Source: Cytospora piceicola (lineage: Eukaryota > Ascomycota > Sordariomycetes > Diaporthales > Cytosporaceae). Taken from it: 64,000 bases of DNA. A program made the position numbers and the translations under genes. Shown one piece after another: positions 33,937 to 46,064 of the stretch; within the stretch, counting starts at the first letter, position 1; each line of letters opens with the position of its first letter. The stretch spans positions 62,001 through 126,000 of the forward strand of contig JALQBC010000016.1 of the NCBI GenBank assembly GCA_023375675.1. Reading direction: 5' to 3'. The notes under the pieces are model-generated. The model was not told the origin of the DNA, did no database searches, and worked only from the letters and a program-made list of their open reading frames with translations.

Positions 33937-34959
33937 ATGTCTCCTCAATCACCCGTGCCCCGGTCCCACTCGAGGGCGAGCGCCTACTCAACGACCACAT
34001 ACCACTCGTTTCAGGACATTGAACTCTATGAGCCAGGAACCACGCCCGAAGCCAGAGATTCATGCACATCCAGGTTACCACGGCCACTGGAGTCGAGAGC
34101 ATCAGTCAGACACCGAAGCTCGAGGAAGGATGATTTCGAAAAGCAGTCCTTCGCCTCACGGATGGTCCGGCAAGATTCCGGCTATGAGTCCAGCACGCCA
34201 TCTTCTAAGCAGTACAAGCGACCACGGAAGTACTGCGCCTCACAATACGCAACCTCGTCACCGTCGCCAAAAATGGACTCCCAACCCCGGAAGTCATCCT
34301 CCCAGACCCGACAACAGAGGCCGTCCCTCCGGCGGTCCCGGCCAGTCACAACAACCATGGCCCGATCAAGCCTCACCATCTCCCGCTCGCCTCAACGACC
34401 ACAGCACAACGACCCTTACTCTTACTTCCAGTTTCCCTCACCGGAGCAGCTAGAGGAGCAACAAAAGCGACAGAGCGTCGACCTCGCACCGGTCATCCTC
34501 CACGTCAACAAGGCCAACCAACAATCATCCACCCCCAGCAGCCAAGACCAACAACAACCCCCCACCGACCTCCCCCTCCCTCCCAAGACGGAAGCCCCCT
34601 ACGCCCAGGAGGCAGCAGGAGGCACCGAGACGCCGCTGACCCCCCTGCCGCCCCAGACGACGCACTACTGGACGTCGGACCGGACGCGGCGGCTCGAGTA
34701 CGCGGCCATCGACGCGGCCAGCCGCGGGGTCCGGGGCTGGATCATGCGGAACTGCGTGCCCGAGTGCTTCGTCCCCAGGGAGAGGCGGCGGGTCGGCTTC
34801 GAGGACGACTCGGGCAGCGTGCGGCGGTACCGGCTCGACCTGGAGATCGAGTGCCCCGAGGACAGCGTCCCGCCGAGCCCCGTGGGCGAGAAGCCGAGGG
34901 GGTTCCGCGCCAGGGGGAGGAGGTCCTCGTTCTGGGCCAAGCTGAGGGGGAGGGATTGA
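33937..34959 (+). CDS. conserved fungal hypothetical protein, disordered N-terminus
   Basis: This single-exon frame of 340 codons starts at an ATG in TCAAGATG context. Residues 1-245 are Ser/Pro/Gln/Arg-rich and probably disordered, with repeated SxR and RRS patches. A compact conserved-looking block follows (about 246-300): YWTSDRTRRLEYAAIDAAS, GVRGWIMRNCVPECF, then SGSVRRYRLDLE. The end is basic (RGRRSSFWAKLRGRD). I recall the C-terminal block as a recurring uncharacterised module in Sordariomycete proteins, but no function is known to me. The GC content rises sharply from 34,620 onward within the frame. No signal peptide or membrane segment is seen, so the protein is likely cytosolic or nuclear. 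Confidence 0.8.
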   Translation: MSPQSPVPRSHSRASAYSTTTYHSFQDIELYEPGTTPEARDSCTSRLPRPLESRASVRHRSSRKDDFEKQSFASRMVRQDSGYESSTPSSKQYKRPRKYCASQYATSSPSPKMDSQPRKSSSQTRQQRPSLRRSRPVTTTMARSSLTISRSPQRPQHNDPYSYFQFPSPEQLEEQQKRQSVDLAPVILHVNKANQQSSTPSSQDQQQPPTDLPLPPKTEAPYAQEAAGGTETPLTPLPPQTTHYWTSDRTRRLEYAAIDAASRGVRGWIMRNCVPECFVPRERRRVGFEDDSGSVRRYRLDLEIECPEDSVPPSPVGEKPRGFRARGRRSSFWAKLRGRD

Positions 34960-37148
34960 AGGCTGTCCTTCCCCTCGTGCTTTCTTCCTTCTTTCCTTCC
35001 GCCTCCGGCCGCGGTCTTCCCTTTCGATGGCTTGAGCTCTGTCGCACTCGTTGCGATGATGGTGCTCGCCATATTGGTGTTGATCGCTCTGGTGCTACGG
35101 TGTCCTGCTGTGCTGGCCCTCAGGAAGGGGGAAGGACACCGACGAGCCGTGGGCCGTCGGCATTTCTTTACAAATCTTGGAGATATACTTCTCAATACCG
35201 AAGAGAGCTCTTGGTGATGACATGGTCATGATCTATGTATCTGCCACATGCCTGACATAATGTTTTCTTCATATTTTCTATTTTCTTCGCTGCAAGAAAG
35301 CGACTGCATTCATCGACGAGCAAATGGAGAAACGGAGAAAGTGATGAGCGTACTGTTTGTTTATTCTGGGGATCCTTATTTTTTTTTTAGAGAGGCGTTC
35401 TTATACCCACGAGAAGTTGTGGAGGATATTTTTGTTCTTTATGAGGATTTTGGGAATTTTTGAAGCGTTGAATTGGGAAGCTGGGTTGGAAACTTTTGCA
35501 ACAAATACCGCTCACTTGGAGCACGCCGCACATTTGGGCACCAAAAACAAAATGGACACCTATTATGGGTTAGACAGAACCGACATGTCTGAGAGACACA
35601 GACTGGAATTTAGGAATATTCAATGACAGTTATCGATCAATGGAATCACCTCACTAAGCCCAAATGTCCAACCGATTGCAACAACTATTAGTATCACGAT
35701 CAAATATCAATTCGCCCGGCCTCATGCCGACCACGTTCATCTCTATCCCCGCCCATCACAAAGATGGCCTTGCTAGCCAAGAGGCGACCATTATTAGCCT
35801 CCCTTCTAGCCTGTCACTTCCAGGTCTTTTGTCCGATCCAGTCATTCTCATACCTGGACCGAGAAGGATGCAAAACATTCAGAAATTTCGTCCACAGGGC
35901 ATCTACACTCAACGCCAGCTCGGCGCCCTACGCTTTGTCTGGCCACGGTCATTATGTGCGCATGGTACGTAGTTGCTCTCGGCGCCCTCGCCAGCGTTAC
36001 CGAGACAGATTTCCCCGCCGGTCTCTTGGCCGTCAGTACTGATGACTACTATTGCATTTCACCGGTGACGTTCAACGTATCAATCCACCTTGCCAGTGCC
36101 CTTCGCTGGTCCTCCAGTTGTACATAGTGAAAAAAGACAGCGGTCGGGGCTGTTGTCTATCATACGTAGGACCTACAGAGTACGATTTGGCTCTGTACCG
36201 AGTTTTCGCTTGGTTACAGACAAGTAAGAATGCGGATGTATTTGAGGGACGCCAACATGAATGGCATCGATATAGTCATCGCTAGAAATCTTGGTTAGAG
36301 GATCAACGATCCAGCGGCCGGTTCTTCGTCAAATATGCCCCTTTGAAGAATCATCTCATGTCTGCTCATCAGCTAATCTGCAAGCATATACATACTTGCA
36401 TTACATAACGGTTGACTTCTGTACCGAGGTAGTTCGAATCGATCCTGGGATGATCTTGCGGATCAGCCGTCAACAGCTCGATGGTACCAGGCGGGGTCGA
36501 GAGAAGAAGCGACCCCATCGAGATTTCGACGAGCCATTTGCAGATCCGCCAAACTGAATTGCATACTCGAAGAGGGTGCGGTATTCGAACTTCCGAAGGA
36601 GCTGGTGTCTTTCTTTAGTCCATTGGTTGCCATCGTAGCCGTGTGCTTGTGATCTAATGGTCTTGTTCCAGTAGTTACCAATCTTCTTTCATTAGGGGAG
36701 GAAGCCTTCGTAGGTCTATCGTGTACCGTTGACGGTCTCAAACTGGTGACTGATACATCGCTATTCGTCGTACCCGCTCAGGTCGTCTTTAGTTTGTCCA
36801 TTGACCTGGGGTCTGATGACCGAGATGGCAGAGAATCTAAGGATACTGTAATTAGGAGATGGCGTCACTGGTACCTCTGCAGTAGGGACATGTCCTTCAA
36901 AGTTCAGTATGAATTTCGTTCATTAGCAAGAAGGCAGTACAGGTAGGCTCCGAGGGCTGCCGTGAGCGAATCCGCACGATATTACTTTTCCCAAGAGGAC
37001 AAATAGATCCGTTGATCAAAGATTTCTCAGCAGGTCTGGGACAGGTCAGACTGAGTCGTTAGTCCAAGAGGAACGTGTAATGATACTGAAAAGCACCGTA
37101 CGGTGATAGTCTGAAGTGCTCGCTACACGTATGCAGGCCCTTATTTAT
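34960..37148. other. 2.2-kb stretch with no supported gene
   Basis: Small frames exist but none is convincing. On the plus strand an ATG at 35764 opens 67 codons with a basic-hydrophobic start and then a strong GTACGT donor (about 35965), and another frame across the same spot reads a hydrophobic stretch ending near 36130. On the minus strand a 92-codon frame ends at 36463. These could be remnants of one or two small genes. Confidence 0.35.
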
Positions 37149-38547
37149 TCAGCAAGTTGGCCACCAACCTAACTTCTCCTCGGGTCCACTACCATTTCGC
37201 AAGTCTTCAAGATACTGCATATCTAGCTTCGCAAACCACGTCAGCCGGTTTTCCTCCTTCCCATCCAAGGGGGTGCCCCCTTCGTCCGTCCCGTTTGGGA
37301 GAAGCAAGCGGCTCTCGGATTCCCCACAGTGGCTAATGGCCACAAAATAGAACAGATGTGACTCGACATCGGGACTGGACAGCCCGGCACTGCAATTGTC
37401 ATCTGCAGACCCCTGGCAGATCTGTATCTGGTCTGCAGTGTACGATGTCCGTTGATCGGGTCCGGCCCCTAGCCAGTACTCGGGGGCGGTGTGGCGGTAG
37501 CAGAACGGCCAGAACATGGGCGGAAGCCGTGGTACCACATCGTTGTAGTGTGTAAGGCGGTATGTCTTCCCAGTTTGGTTATAGATGTACTTTACTAGTG
37601 CAGAATTGCCGATCCGCGGCGAGCCAAAGGTATAGATGTCGAGTTTGAGGTACACTACATCATAGAGAGTCAGCAATCACTTCCTTGGGTTGAAGGGCTT
37701 GCTAGGTCGAGGTTGTCAATAGGAGACAACGAAGTACACAAATGGCTTACTATCCCGCAGATATGCGCCAAGGAGAGACGCGACAGCGCCTCCAAGGGAG
37801 TGCCCCGTCACGATGATGTTGTATGTGGGATACTGTGTCTTGGCAAGGAGGACGTCCTTGTAGACGTTGCGGTCCTTCAATTCCTGATAGGCATCCAGGA
37901 AGCCTCCATGTGCCTTGCAGTTGTCCCCGAACTCGCAGACAGTCCACTCGAACCTGAAGTTGGTGATCCAATTCTTGAGGTCCATCGTGAGGACACTACC
38001 CCTGACGGAGACAATGATCGCCTGTGCGGCGTGGTCGATGGCGGTGAAAGCAGCAACGCCCGTGTTGTCACCACTAATTATCGAGAATAATAAGGCTTAG
38101 CATGGTGATTAAAACAGCTCGAGAGCTCTCGCCAAAGAAGTTACTTACTAGTACCTGTTGTAGATGGTCGCGTTCTCTTTCGCAGTGGCTGGACAGATAT
38201 CATGCTTGCAGTATACATGGGAACCCACATCACCTATTGGGCAGTAACTCGCACCAGCATACTGTGCGAAGAATTTGAAACGGTCCAGTTGGTCCTGGGT
38301 AACTAAGAGGGCTACCAGACGACTCTGATGTTAGCATGCGTGATATGGTGCAGGAAATAGAAAAGAAGGAGAGCGGCAACATTGGTGTGGAAGTAAGGAC
38401 ACCACAAACACGATAATTGAGGAAGAACCTACTATACTCATCGAGCTTATCTGAGACAGGGACGCCATCCCCAACCTGGCTTGGGGTGAATAGTATATTT
38501 CCCACAGCGCCAATGCCGAAGACTGCTGATATGTTGGGAATCTTCAT
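37149..38547 (-). CDS. class-3 lipase / feruloyl-esterase-like triacylglycerol lipase
   Basis: Four exons fit in phase on the minus strand: 38547-38433, 38311-38149, 38073-37751 and 37654-37149, giving 368 residues. The nucleophile elbow is GHSLGG (Ser147), Asp201 lies in YNDVVPRLPP and His262 in VESHLFYF, which is the spacing of secreted fungal class-3 lipases. Other family features are IIVSVRGS, YTFGSPRIGN and paired cysteines (CPIGD, CKHDIC). The N-terminus is moderately hydrophobic (FGIGAVGNILF) but a weak signal peptide. An alternative upstream start in another frame (near 38690, hydrophobic MYSALLHITVL) could supply a better one if an unseen intron exists. The acceptor of exon 2 could be 9 nt further in. 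Family 3 includes triacylglycerol lipases and feruloyl esterases, and the substrate cannot be told from sequence. Confidence 0.85.
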
Positions 38548-39519
38548 GTCGTAAGGCTGTTCACTTGCGAAGGCCAAGGTTTCCCATCAACAGCCTGCAC
38601 ATGTTCTTCAGGTCCAGCAAGACTTTTGAAAGCGGACAGCACAGTTATATGAAGTAAAGCGGAGTACATCACCCGGATATCCATGCCGGCATTGTCGCTG
38701 TACAAATTCGCTATAAGCTCGCTTGACCTGCTCATCTTAAAGGCCTGTAACATGACGACATTGACAACAAGTACGCGGCAGTAACGCCAGGTTCCATTAC
38801 ACCAATTGAGACAAGACGGTAGAGACGGAGCTTTGGTAACAATCATCTGGCATTTAGGCCGGTAGTAACGTGGCTTCGTAGGCGCAGAAAATCTATGGTT
38901 TGGTTAGTTGAGTATGGACGCAAGATTGTCGAGTACGATCGTCCTTGGACGTTTGGCCAATCGCACGGCGGTCAACTGGTACGTGTCAAGGCGGACGGGA
39001 AGCAAAGGATCGACCCATCCTGCGGCCGTGGTAGACTCGAGATAGCGAGACTGGCCCAAAAGGACCACCGGTGGCGTTTTGCGGCAGAGGGTTTCACTTG
39101 ATATTCGAAGCGACACTGAGTAAGGCTGTACACCAATCTGATAATACGTATGTTTCCATGAGATCGGGTTGTAAGAATTGTGATTACTATGCAGAGCCAC
39201 AAGAAGTATTCAAGGGTGAAATTCTACAAGCTGAAGGCACATGCACGACATGATGCCACCGGTACAGACGAGAAACAAAGAAAATGGCAAAGGTAAAATT
39301 CAAGGGTATGAAGAACTTCGTCTGCTTACCAGCCGGGCATAATATCAAGTAGTCCAAGGGCTGAAACCATGTTGAGGGATTGGTAGGTACACGGAGTTTA
39401 TGCAAGGATGGCGGCGCTCATAGTTCGGATGCGAAATATCATAGAAAGAATGGAAGAGCAATTGCAGAGAAACTGATATCGCACAGACGGGATATCATAA
39501 TTACTTAGGTAGATGTACA

Positions 39520-39531
39520 TACCCTAGGGTA
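39520..39531. repeat. palindrome TACCCTAGGGTA, copy 4
   Basis: This is a perfect 12-bp inverted repeat, with a CTTAGGTAG word 15 bp to its left and ACCTAGGGCG about 55 bp to its right. Confidence 0.95.
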
Positions 39532-41302
39532 TACGGCAATGAGCCCGAGTACCAAGGATATTTGGCGAGACGACTTACAAGTACCTAGGGCGTATCTCCT
39601 CGGCAGAGGTTTACAATCGAGATGAATATCATGAAGCAGATGTTACCCCATGTTCGTTCTATACCTTTGTCCACATCAGGATCCAGATAGTGCTCGACGA
39701 CAGACGAAACTCATCTAAACTTGTATGCCAGTACTTGATATTATTACTGAGGGCTGGCATCGATATCTTGATGGCACCCGTACCATTCCTTGATTCCTAG
39801 CGACGTCTCCCCCTCCGGGACGCCCTCGAAAATCCGTGCAGCTTCTTAGGAAGTTCCAAGGTTTCAAGGTTTCAAGGTTGGCAGCCTCGTTTCGAGGACC
39901 CCGATGACCTTCGGACGAGCCAACTGCTGTGGGATACCATATAACTGGCAACGTGATAACCCCTGTTGTTACTCGTGTTGTGCAGGTCTAGTATAGGTGC
40001 AATGGATGCTACTTAGTGGCGGATTAATCGATCGTCACATGCACAAACGGCATACTAGTCGACGGATCATTTGATCAGCTCGAGATGCCCAAGCGCTGTT
40101 GCCGTCTGGGGGCTGGTAATGCCAATTTCTCTATCAAGGTTAATTTGATACTAGCTTTGGACCCATTTGCTGACAACAAATTTTAGTCTGTGTGACGCTC
40201 ACGGGCAATGGTACCGGCGTGGGGGTCAAACCAAGGGGGAGTGCGATGCAGACTTTTTCTCACGTCGCACTTCCCGCCGATCATCTGTGAATGTGACAGT
40301 CGAAAAAAGCGATGGTCATGCAATGATCGCCTCCACCTGCCTCATTTGACCCTGGTGCCTGGAAGGTTTGTATGGATCTTGAGCAAACAAGCTTATTTTT
40401 GTTGGTGCCATACCGAATGATATCAGTTGGTGGTTCCCGAGGGAAATTCGCCCACCGTCGGCCTCCGTGGAACCCCACCGTTATCGGCCCATATGTGTCT
40501 CAGGTTTCCATGTCCACAAGCATCCAAGGATCTCGCCGGGCTGCTCACTTGAAGGCGGGCTGCAAGGGTGATGATACTTCCAGATATCAGCAAGATTTCT
40601 TATACTGTGCGGGCAATCTTATACTGTGCGGGCAATTGGGTTGATACCTAAGTAAGTACTTAGGTATTTAGGTGCTTAGATACTTGCCCAGCTAGGTAAT
40701 TGCTTATGTAGTGCCAATATGGGAAGATCCCTTGTCTTACACAGTATGTACACTAATACACAATAAGCCTGCAATGTGCTGTTGGACGTCGAGCAGTTCG
40801 TATTGCTGGCAGCCGGTGAAGAGCAGTGCATGCCCAGGTGCCTTCTTTTGCCCATATTAGTAAAAAACAGCGTTCTTGGCTGAGGCATGAAAACGTTCCA
40901 AAATCCCCGGCGGTGCTACAGCAGGGCATGGCAAGGGAAAGGAAGGGCGACCGAGGTGGTAGTTGCACATGCATCCGGTGTGCAATTCCAGGTGCGGACC
41001 CGCCCTCCCGGTGATCCGATGTTAGATGACCTTCCTGATTGTGCCTGGTTATGCTGGCGACATGTTCTCCGCGTCGAGGGGTGCGGTTGCGGGGCGCCAC
41101 CCCTTGGATCTCCGCCCAGTTTTTGCGGGAACTGCCCTGTGAGACGTAAACAACCAACTGAAGGTGGTAATGGCTGTGTTATTTTTGTTGTCATTCCGAA
41201 GGGCTGTCACGCGATCACATGGGATTTCGTGCGAAACAGTCCTCCCCGGAGATGCTTTTGAAGACAACCGGAAGGCGAGGACGGGACGTGGGGTGTCTCG
41301 GT

Positions 41303-41322
41303 ATACCTACCTAGGTAGGTAT
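41303..41322. repeat. 20-bp perfect palindrome of CCTA/TAGG words
   Basis: ATACCTACCTAGGTAGGTAT reads the same on both strands. It is the longest exact palindrome I noticed in the window and belongs to the CCTAGG-type short repeats scattered through gene-free DNA. Confidence 0.95.
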
Positions 41323-42058
41323 GTGCTGTGGTATACTTGCTGTGTATCACATGTCTGGACAGATCTTACGGGCTGTTGAAGCGAACGGGGACGCACACGA
41401 GTACGCGCAGAGTTTGTCGTGGTGAGAGAGGGCAATAAATGTATTCTAGATCCTCCGGGCTGTAGTAGATCGTGGCTGTGTCATTTCCCACGGACGCCAC
41501 GATGACCCCCACGCAGAGCAAGCCACAGCCACGCTGTCGGAACTACTTCAAGAAGCTGGACCTTGTCGATACCCATATTGTTCGACAACGCTTCCGTTTT
41601 GTTCTTTTTTTCACATTCGCCACCAAATCTTACTTCATAATCATCCGAGCGACATATCATGGGTATCCATCTAGATGTGGTATACAGACGAAACACGGTA
41701 GCATCCGATGCTCGTCCAGGACTATGAGTGGAACTCGCGTCGCCGTCGTCCCCCCTCACTTGGGCTGTACTGCGTACTCCGGATCCACACTATCGAATGG
41801 ATCAATGATCTGGCCTGTCCTCGACCCCAGATAATACTTCGGGAGCGGTGGAAATGCGGGGTGCGCTCCAGTCCCACACAGTACGCGATGAATCATGCCA
41901 CCTTTGTCAATCAGGGACAGACAGACAGAACACGATGGGTCGAGATGCCGACATATTCCTCCAACCTTGAAATGCGGTGCCAGCTGGTCTACCCCGGAAA
42001 ATGCCAGCTCCGGAACCCCCAGCCTATCTACAACGGCAGACACGTAATAGAAAAACGG

Positions 42059-42621
42059 TCACCTGGTCACTCGGCCCCCCTTCGCCATGCTCAAGAGATC
42101 CAAGATGTATTGGTTCAGGTTCGGCCCTCGGGATCCGACTGTATGTTTGAGGATCATCGGCAATGAACGATGATATTCCAATGCGAAGGGTAGGCTAAAT
42201 TGGAGAATCGTCACTACATGGTACCACGTCGGCGTCGGAACCCGTCCGGGTGAGCCAGAAGCATGCCGGGACTCCATATAATACCTGGTTACCAAGTATG
42301 TGCAGTAGCGGAAGTCGAAGCAGGTTTCACCACTTAGCAAGCCTCCAGACGCCGGGTCGAGCCCACGCCCGCCTTCAAAGCCTCGATTCTGGCACTATGA
42401 AACTGTGATACGCCGTTGGTCAGTCCTTGTTTTCCCTCTCCGATACGCTTGTCATGACAAACAAACAGGCAGGGACCAGTTGACAGGAAGAAGACTACTA
42501 GTTCGACCATAGTTCGACCATAGTTTGACCATAGTTTGACCATAGACACTACAATATAAACCGACGTAGTTCCGATGGTAATGATGTGATTCCAGGGGAC
42601 CTTGAGGTGGTCGCTCGTCAT
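42059..42621 (-). CDS. weak candidate: two-exon hypothetical gene
   Basis: An ATG at 42621 opens a frame that runs into the 11-bp repeat. Downstream, an acceptor-like site (CATAG or GCCAG near 42398) would enter a different frame that reads about 110 residues with protein-like composition (GETCFDFRYCTYLV, VPTPTWYHVVTILQF, SLPMILKHTVG) and ends at 42059. The donor is not clear; GTAGTG and GTAGTC near the repeat are possible, with a CTGAC branch before CACAG. I do not recognise the protein. Absence of a clean donor makes this uncertain, and it could be a fragment of a decayed gene. Confidence 0.25.
42502..42545. repeat. 11-bp tandem repeat, four copies
   Basis: The unit TTYGACCATAG occurs four times without gaps; two copies have C and two have T at the third base. 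Confidence 0.95.
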
Positions 42622-43018
42622 GGTGACATAGGAGGAAACTTCCAGTGATCATCATCAAACGAGGCAGTGTCGGTATTGCCAAACTCGGTGATTCCTCCAA
42701 TGAGACCTTATTAGACCCCTACTTTGGGATTTATCTGCAGACTGCAGGAGGTCAGCATGCCAACAGGTCTGCTGATGAAGTTGTTTGGGAGCTGGCATGT
42801 TGATGGAGCGGTTACGTACGGGGTCAGCAGGACACATTGTGTGGTAGCGCCAACAGGCCACATAGGAGGAAGTCTTGGAGTGCAGGAAAACAAAACAAAA
42901 AAGACACCAAGATACGATTTCCAACAGCCGTAGGGTTGGCTTTGATTACATCCGAAGTCGTGCATATACAGTACAGTGCAGTACAGTACAGTTTGATATG
43001 ACGGTTATCGCACTGTCG

Positions 43019-43049
43019 CTCCTTCCTTCCTTCCTTCCTTCCTTTCTTT
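43019..43049 (+). repeat. CTTC tetranucleotide microsatellite
   Basis: About seven TTCC/CTTC units occur in a gene-free stretch. Confidence 0.9.
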
Positions 43050-44933
43050 CCATGTTCGTTCCGACCGGCGAAACACCCCGGACCCACCTTCCGGCTTTTG
43101 ACAACAACTCCACCGGGTTCCAACCTCGAAACGTTTTTTACACAATACAACCACACTCTTCTTCTTGTTGTTGATCTCCCACGCGTTACTGTTAATATCA
43201 CTAATACCATTTTTGGTATTATCATTGGAAATTAAGGATTGCAGCATCTCCCCATATCCACACCAGTGTTGCTGCACCCCGGCTGACCGAACACAATCAC
43301 TCCCCGGCAGTCAGGCAGCCGATCTCCCCGTCTCACTGTCTGTCACCTATGCACCAACCAATTCAGCCACAACGGTCTCGACGTTTCCAGCGCACTACCT
43401 ACGACTTACACATCTCGCGAATCAGGGCCGACCAGTGCGCTGTTTCGCGGAAAATTGAGGCAAGCTCGCAGACTGGCTAGGAAATGGTGGTCCTGAAATG
43501 CACACCGCCTGTGTAATGGAAGCAGGCTAGAAGCACACACCTCGACTGCCACCATGACAAGTCACAGGCAGCTTTTCTCCGCCCCTGCATCTGCACAGCC
43601 CTCCTAATAGCATGCTGACGTTCAGCCACCATCTTACTTGCGTCGCAATGTTGCCTCGAGACCCAACCCACGTGGCTTGGATTCTGCGTCTATCTGCTCG
43701 CACTCGTCAACAAGCGCTTGAGCTGCGGTTGTCTGTCAACCCCATAGCCCGATATGATCTACCGCCTTCCTTACCTGTCGATACATAAGAACCGATGCGG
43801 CTAGGATCCTACCTCGATGTGGACAAACACCCCGAAGGCTACCGGGCTGACCGCCCTGATGCCGTTGATCACTTCTTCAAAGCCCTCTGGAGGCATGAGG
43901 CTCTGAAGTCCTTGTCGACTAGATAGGCACACTCTTGGCTTGTTTCATCCTGCGAGGCACCACATGACAATACCATTCTCTCCGAGAGCCGACACCCTCC
44001 CGGATCCGACGGTGCACAGCCGGTGTCGGCAAAGCCAGTCCCAATGGCAGGTCGGTCGTCTCTCGGATGACTACCTAGGTGGCTCTACGTGCGTCGTGCG
44101 GCTTCCATGCCATAGATCTATCTACAAGCATACAAGCAGGTTGCCAACAACTTGCCTGCCTATGATGTCGTCGACCCTGACCCATGGGCTGTCACAGGCC
44201 TATTAGCTTTCCGGCGTCTGCTATGGTTCCTGATGAAGTGCCAATAGTCAAATTTCTTATTGTTTTCTTTGCTCCAAATGCTCTTCTCGAAACACGCCGC
44301 CACACACGGACATCAAAAGCCCACTCAAGCTAACCCCCACGAAGACCACTTTTCTTTTAGCCGAAAGGCTGGGGACTACCCTGCGCCGATCACAGCGCGG
44401 AGTCCAGGCTAGCCATGCACCCAATCCTCCTCCTTGACCAAGATAGATTTGCGCACTGTATTATACCCCTTCCCCAAGATGCAATGCTCACGGGTCCCCT
44501 TGCCTCTGCATGGCTGATGATGATGTGGTGTGGTATGTATGGGCGGTTCGAATTGGTACGCATGCATTATTCTTGCAACACTGACTCGTACCCTGTTGCT
44601 CAGCTCGCCATTGTCTCGTACGTCCCAATGGGTTCCTTAGAAACTCTGCGCGGCTCTGCGACTGGACCCCGTCAGCGCGACGATCAAAGTTCTCGGACGC
44701 CACGGGATTCCGGTGGAAGGATAGAAGGAAGGAGCACGTCAGAAATATTTGTGAGTCCTTTCTGATGTCAGATGGATTATAAAATACGCTTGGATCTCCC
44801 ACCCACCTCCCACCGAGTTACCCCCATCCTCTCCCACGTCTCACCTTTCCTCTCTTGCAATCGCTGCATATTATCCCACGCCTTCTGCTGCACCAGACTC
44901 GTGGTCATTTCTCCTATAATCCGTCATCCAATC

Positions 44934-46064
44934 ATGACTCCTCATATCGACGCTCCCTCTCCTGCTGGCAGCTACACGGCCGGTTTCAATCGGGCAATCC
45001 GGCCTTCCACCTCCTCAGCCCTACGGCTAGCCGGCAGTCTCATCCCTGCAGGGTCCGCGTCACCCTTGAGCAGCTCCTATGAGAGCAGCTCGGCGGCGGA
45101 TGGCCTACACCTCTGCCGGCCATTAGTGCCTGGCGTCTATGTGCCGACTATGTGCTTCTTCGACGAGCATGAAGACCTCGACACTGACACCATCGCCAGC
45201 CATGCAGTACGATTGGCCCGTGCAGGGGTGACAGGCCTTGCAACACAAGGATCCAACGGAGAGGCTGTTCATCTCACCCACTCGGAGAGGTCACTGGTCA
45301 CATTGACCACCCGCAAGGCGCTCAATGATGCCGGCTACTCCTCGATGCCCCTCATAGTCGGCTGCGGTGCCCAAAGTACACGGGAGGCAATCCAGTACTG
45401 TGTGGAAGCATGGGAAGCAGGAGGCGATTATGCGCTTGTCTTGGCCCCATCCTACTACTCCCCATTATTCGCACCATCCTCAGCAACCGTCACAGATTTC
45501 TTCAACGCCGTTGCGGACGCCTCACCAATTCCGATCATCATTTACAATTACCCAGGGGCAGTGGGTGGGCTCGATCTCTCTTCGGACCTTATCGTCAAGC
45601 TCTCGTCGCATCCTAATATCGTCGGGGTGAAACTCACTTGTGGTAACACCGGCAAGCTGGCGAGAGTAGTCGCCGCCACCCGCAAGCTCACCAAGAATTA
45701 CGACCCTCAACAACCAGACTTCCTAGTCCTTGCTGGATCGGCCGACTTCACAGTACAGTCCCTTGTGGCCGGGGGACACGGCATCTTGGCTGGTCTGGCG
45801 AACATTGCTCCCAAGGCGTGCATCCAGACAATGGAAGCTTTCAAGTCTGGCAAGCTGGCCAAGGCACAAGAGTTGCAAGAAACTATGGCCGCCGGAGACT
45901 GGACCGCCATCCAAGGTGGCGTCGTGGGTGTCAAGGCTGGGTTGCAGGCCTGGTGTGGTTACGGCGGGTATGCGCGGAGTCCTCTTCCCAAGCCGACGGC
46001 CGAGCAGACCAAGCAGTGGAAGGAAGGATTCCGGGATCTTGCCCTGTTGGAAAAGAGTCTGTGA
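44934..46064 (+). CDS. DapA-family aldolase (dihydrodipicolinate synthase / keto-sugar-acid aldolase type)
   Basis: The product (376 residues, single exon) is a class I, Schiff-base aldolase of the DHDPS/N-acetylneuraminate lyase superfamily. Visible signatures are the substrate carboxylate-binding loop TQGSNGE (residues 104-110), the catalytic Tyr204 in IIIYNYPG and the Schiff-base Lys233 in VGVKLTCGNTG. Fungi make lysine through aminoadipate, so true dihydrodipicolinate synthase is unlikely. Cleavage of a 2-keto-3-deoxy sugar acid (for example the L-threo-3-deoxyhexulosonate aldolase of galacturonate breakdown) or of 4-hydroxy-2-oxoglutarate fits better, but the sequence does not decide. 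About 60 residues precede the barrel (GFNRAIRPSTSSALRLAG), rich in Ser, Ala and Arg with almost no acid, compatible with a mitochondrial presequence. The start at 44934 is the first ATG in frame. Confidence 0.88.
   Translation: MTPHIDAPSPAGSYTAGFNRAIRPSTSSALRLAGSLIPAGSASPLSSSYESSSAADGLHLCRPLVPGVYVPTMCFFDEHEDLDTDTIASHAVRLARAGVTGLATQGSNGEAVHLTHSERSLVTLTTRKALNDAGYSSMPLIVGCGAQSTREAIQYCVEAWEAGGDYALVLAPSYYSPLFAPSSATVTDFFNAVADASPIPIIIYNYPGAVGGLDLSSDLIVKLSSHPNIVGVKLTCGNTGKLARVVAATRKLTKNYDPQQPDFLVLAGSADFTVQSLVAGGHGILAGLANIAPKACIQTMEAFKSGKLAKAQELQETMAAGDWTAIQGGVVGVKAGLQAWCGYGGYARSPLPKPTAEQTKQWKEGFRDLALLEKSL

Larger units (their letters stand above)
38548..44933. other. 6.4-kb gene-poor stretch
   Basis: It holds palindrome copy 4, a 20-bp palindrome, an 11-bp tandem repeat, a CTTC microsatellite and CCTAAGTA-type short repeats at about 40647-40690. 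One weak two-exon candidate gene lies on the minus strand (42059-42621) and is listed separately. Other frames (for example 38895-39101, 40887-41261) carry no motif and are mirrored by antisense frames. Confidence 0.4.

Noticed and set aside
35764..36130. possible small secreted gene with a GTACGT donor
   Set aside because: No downstream exon could be joined in phase with confidence, so it is described only as intergenic content.
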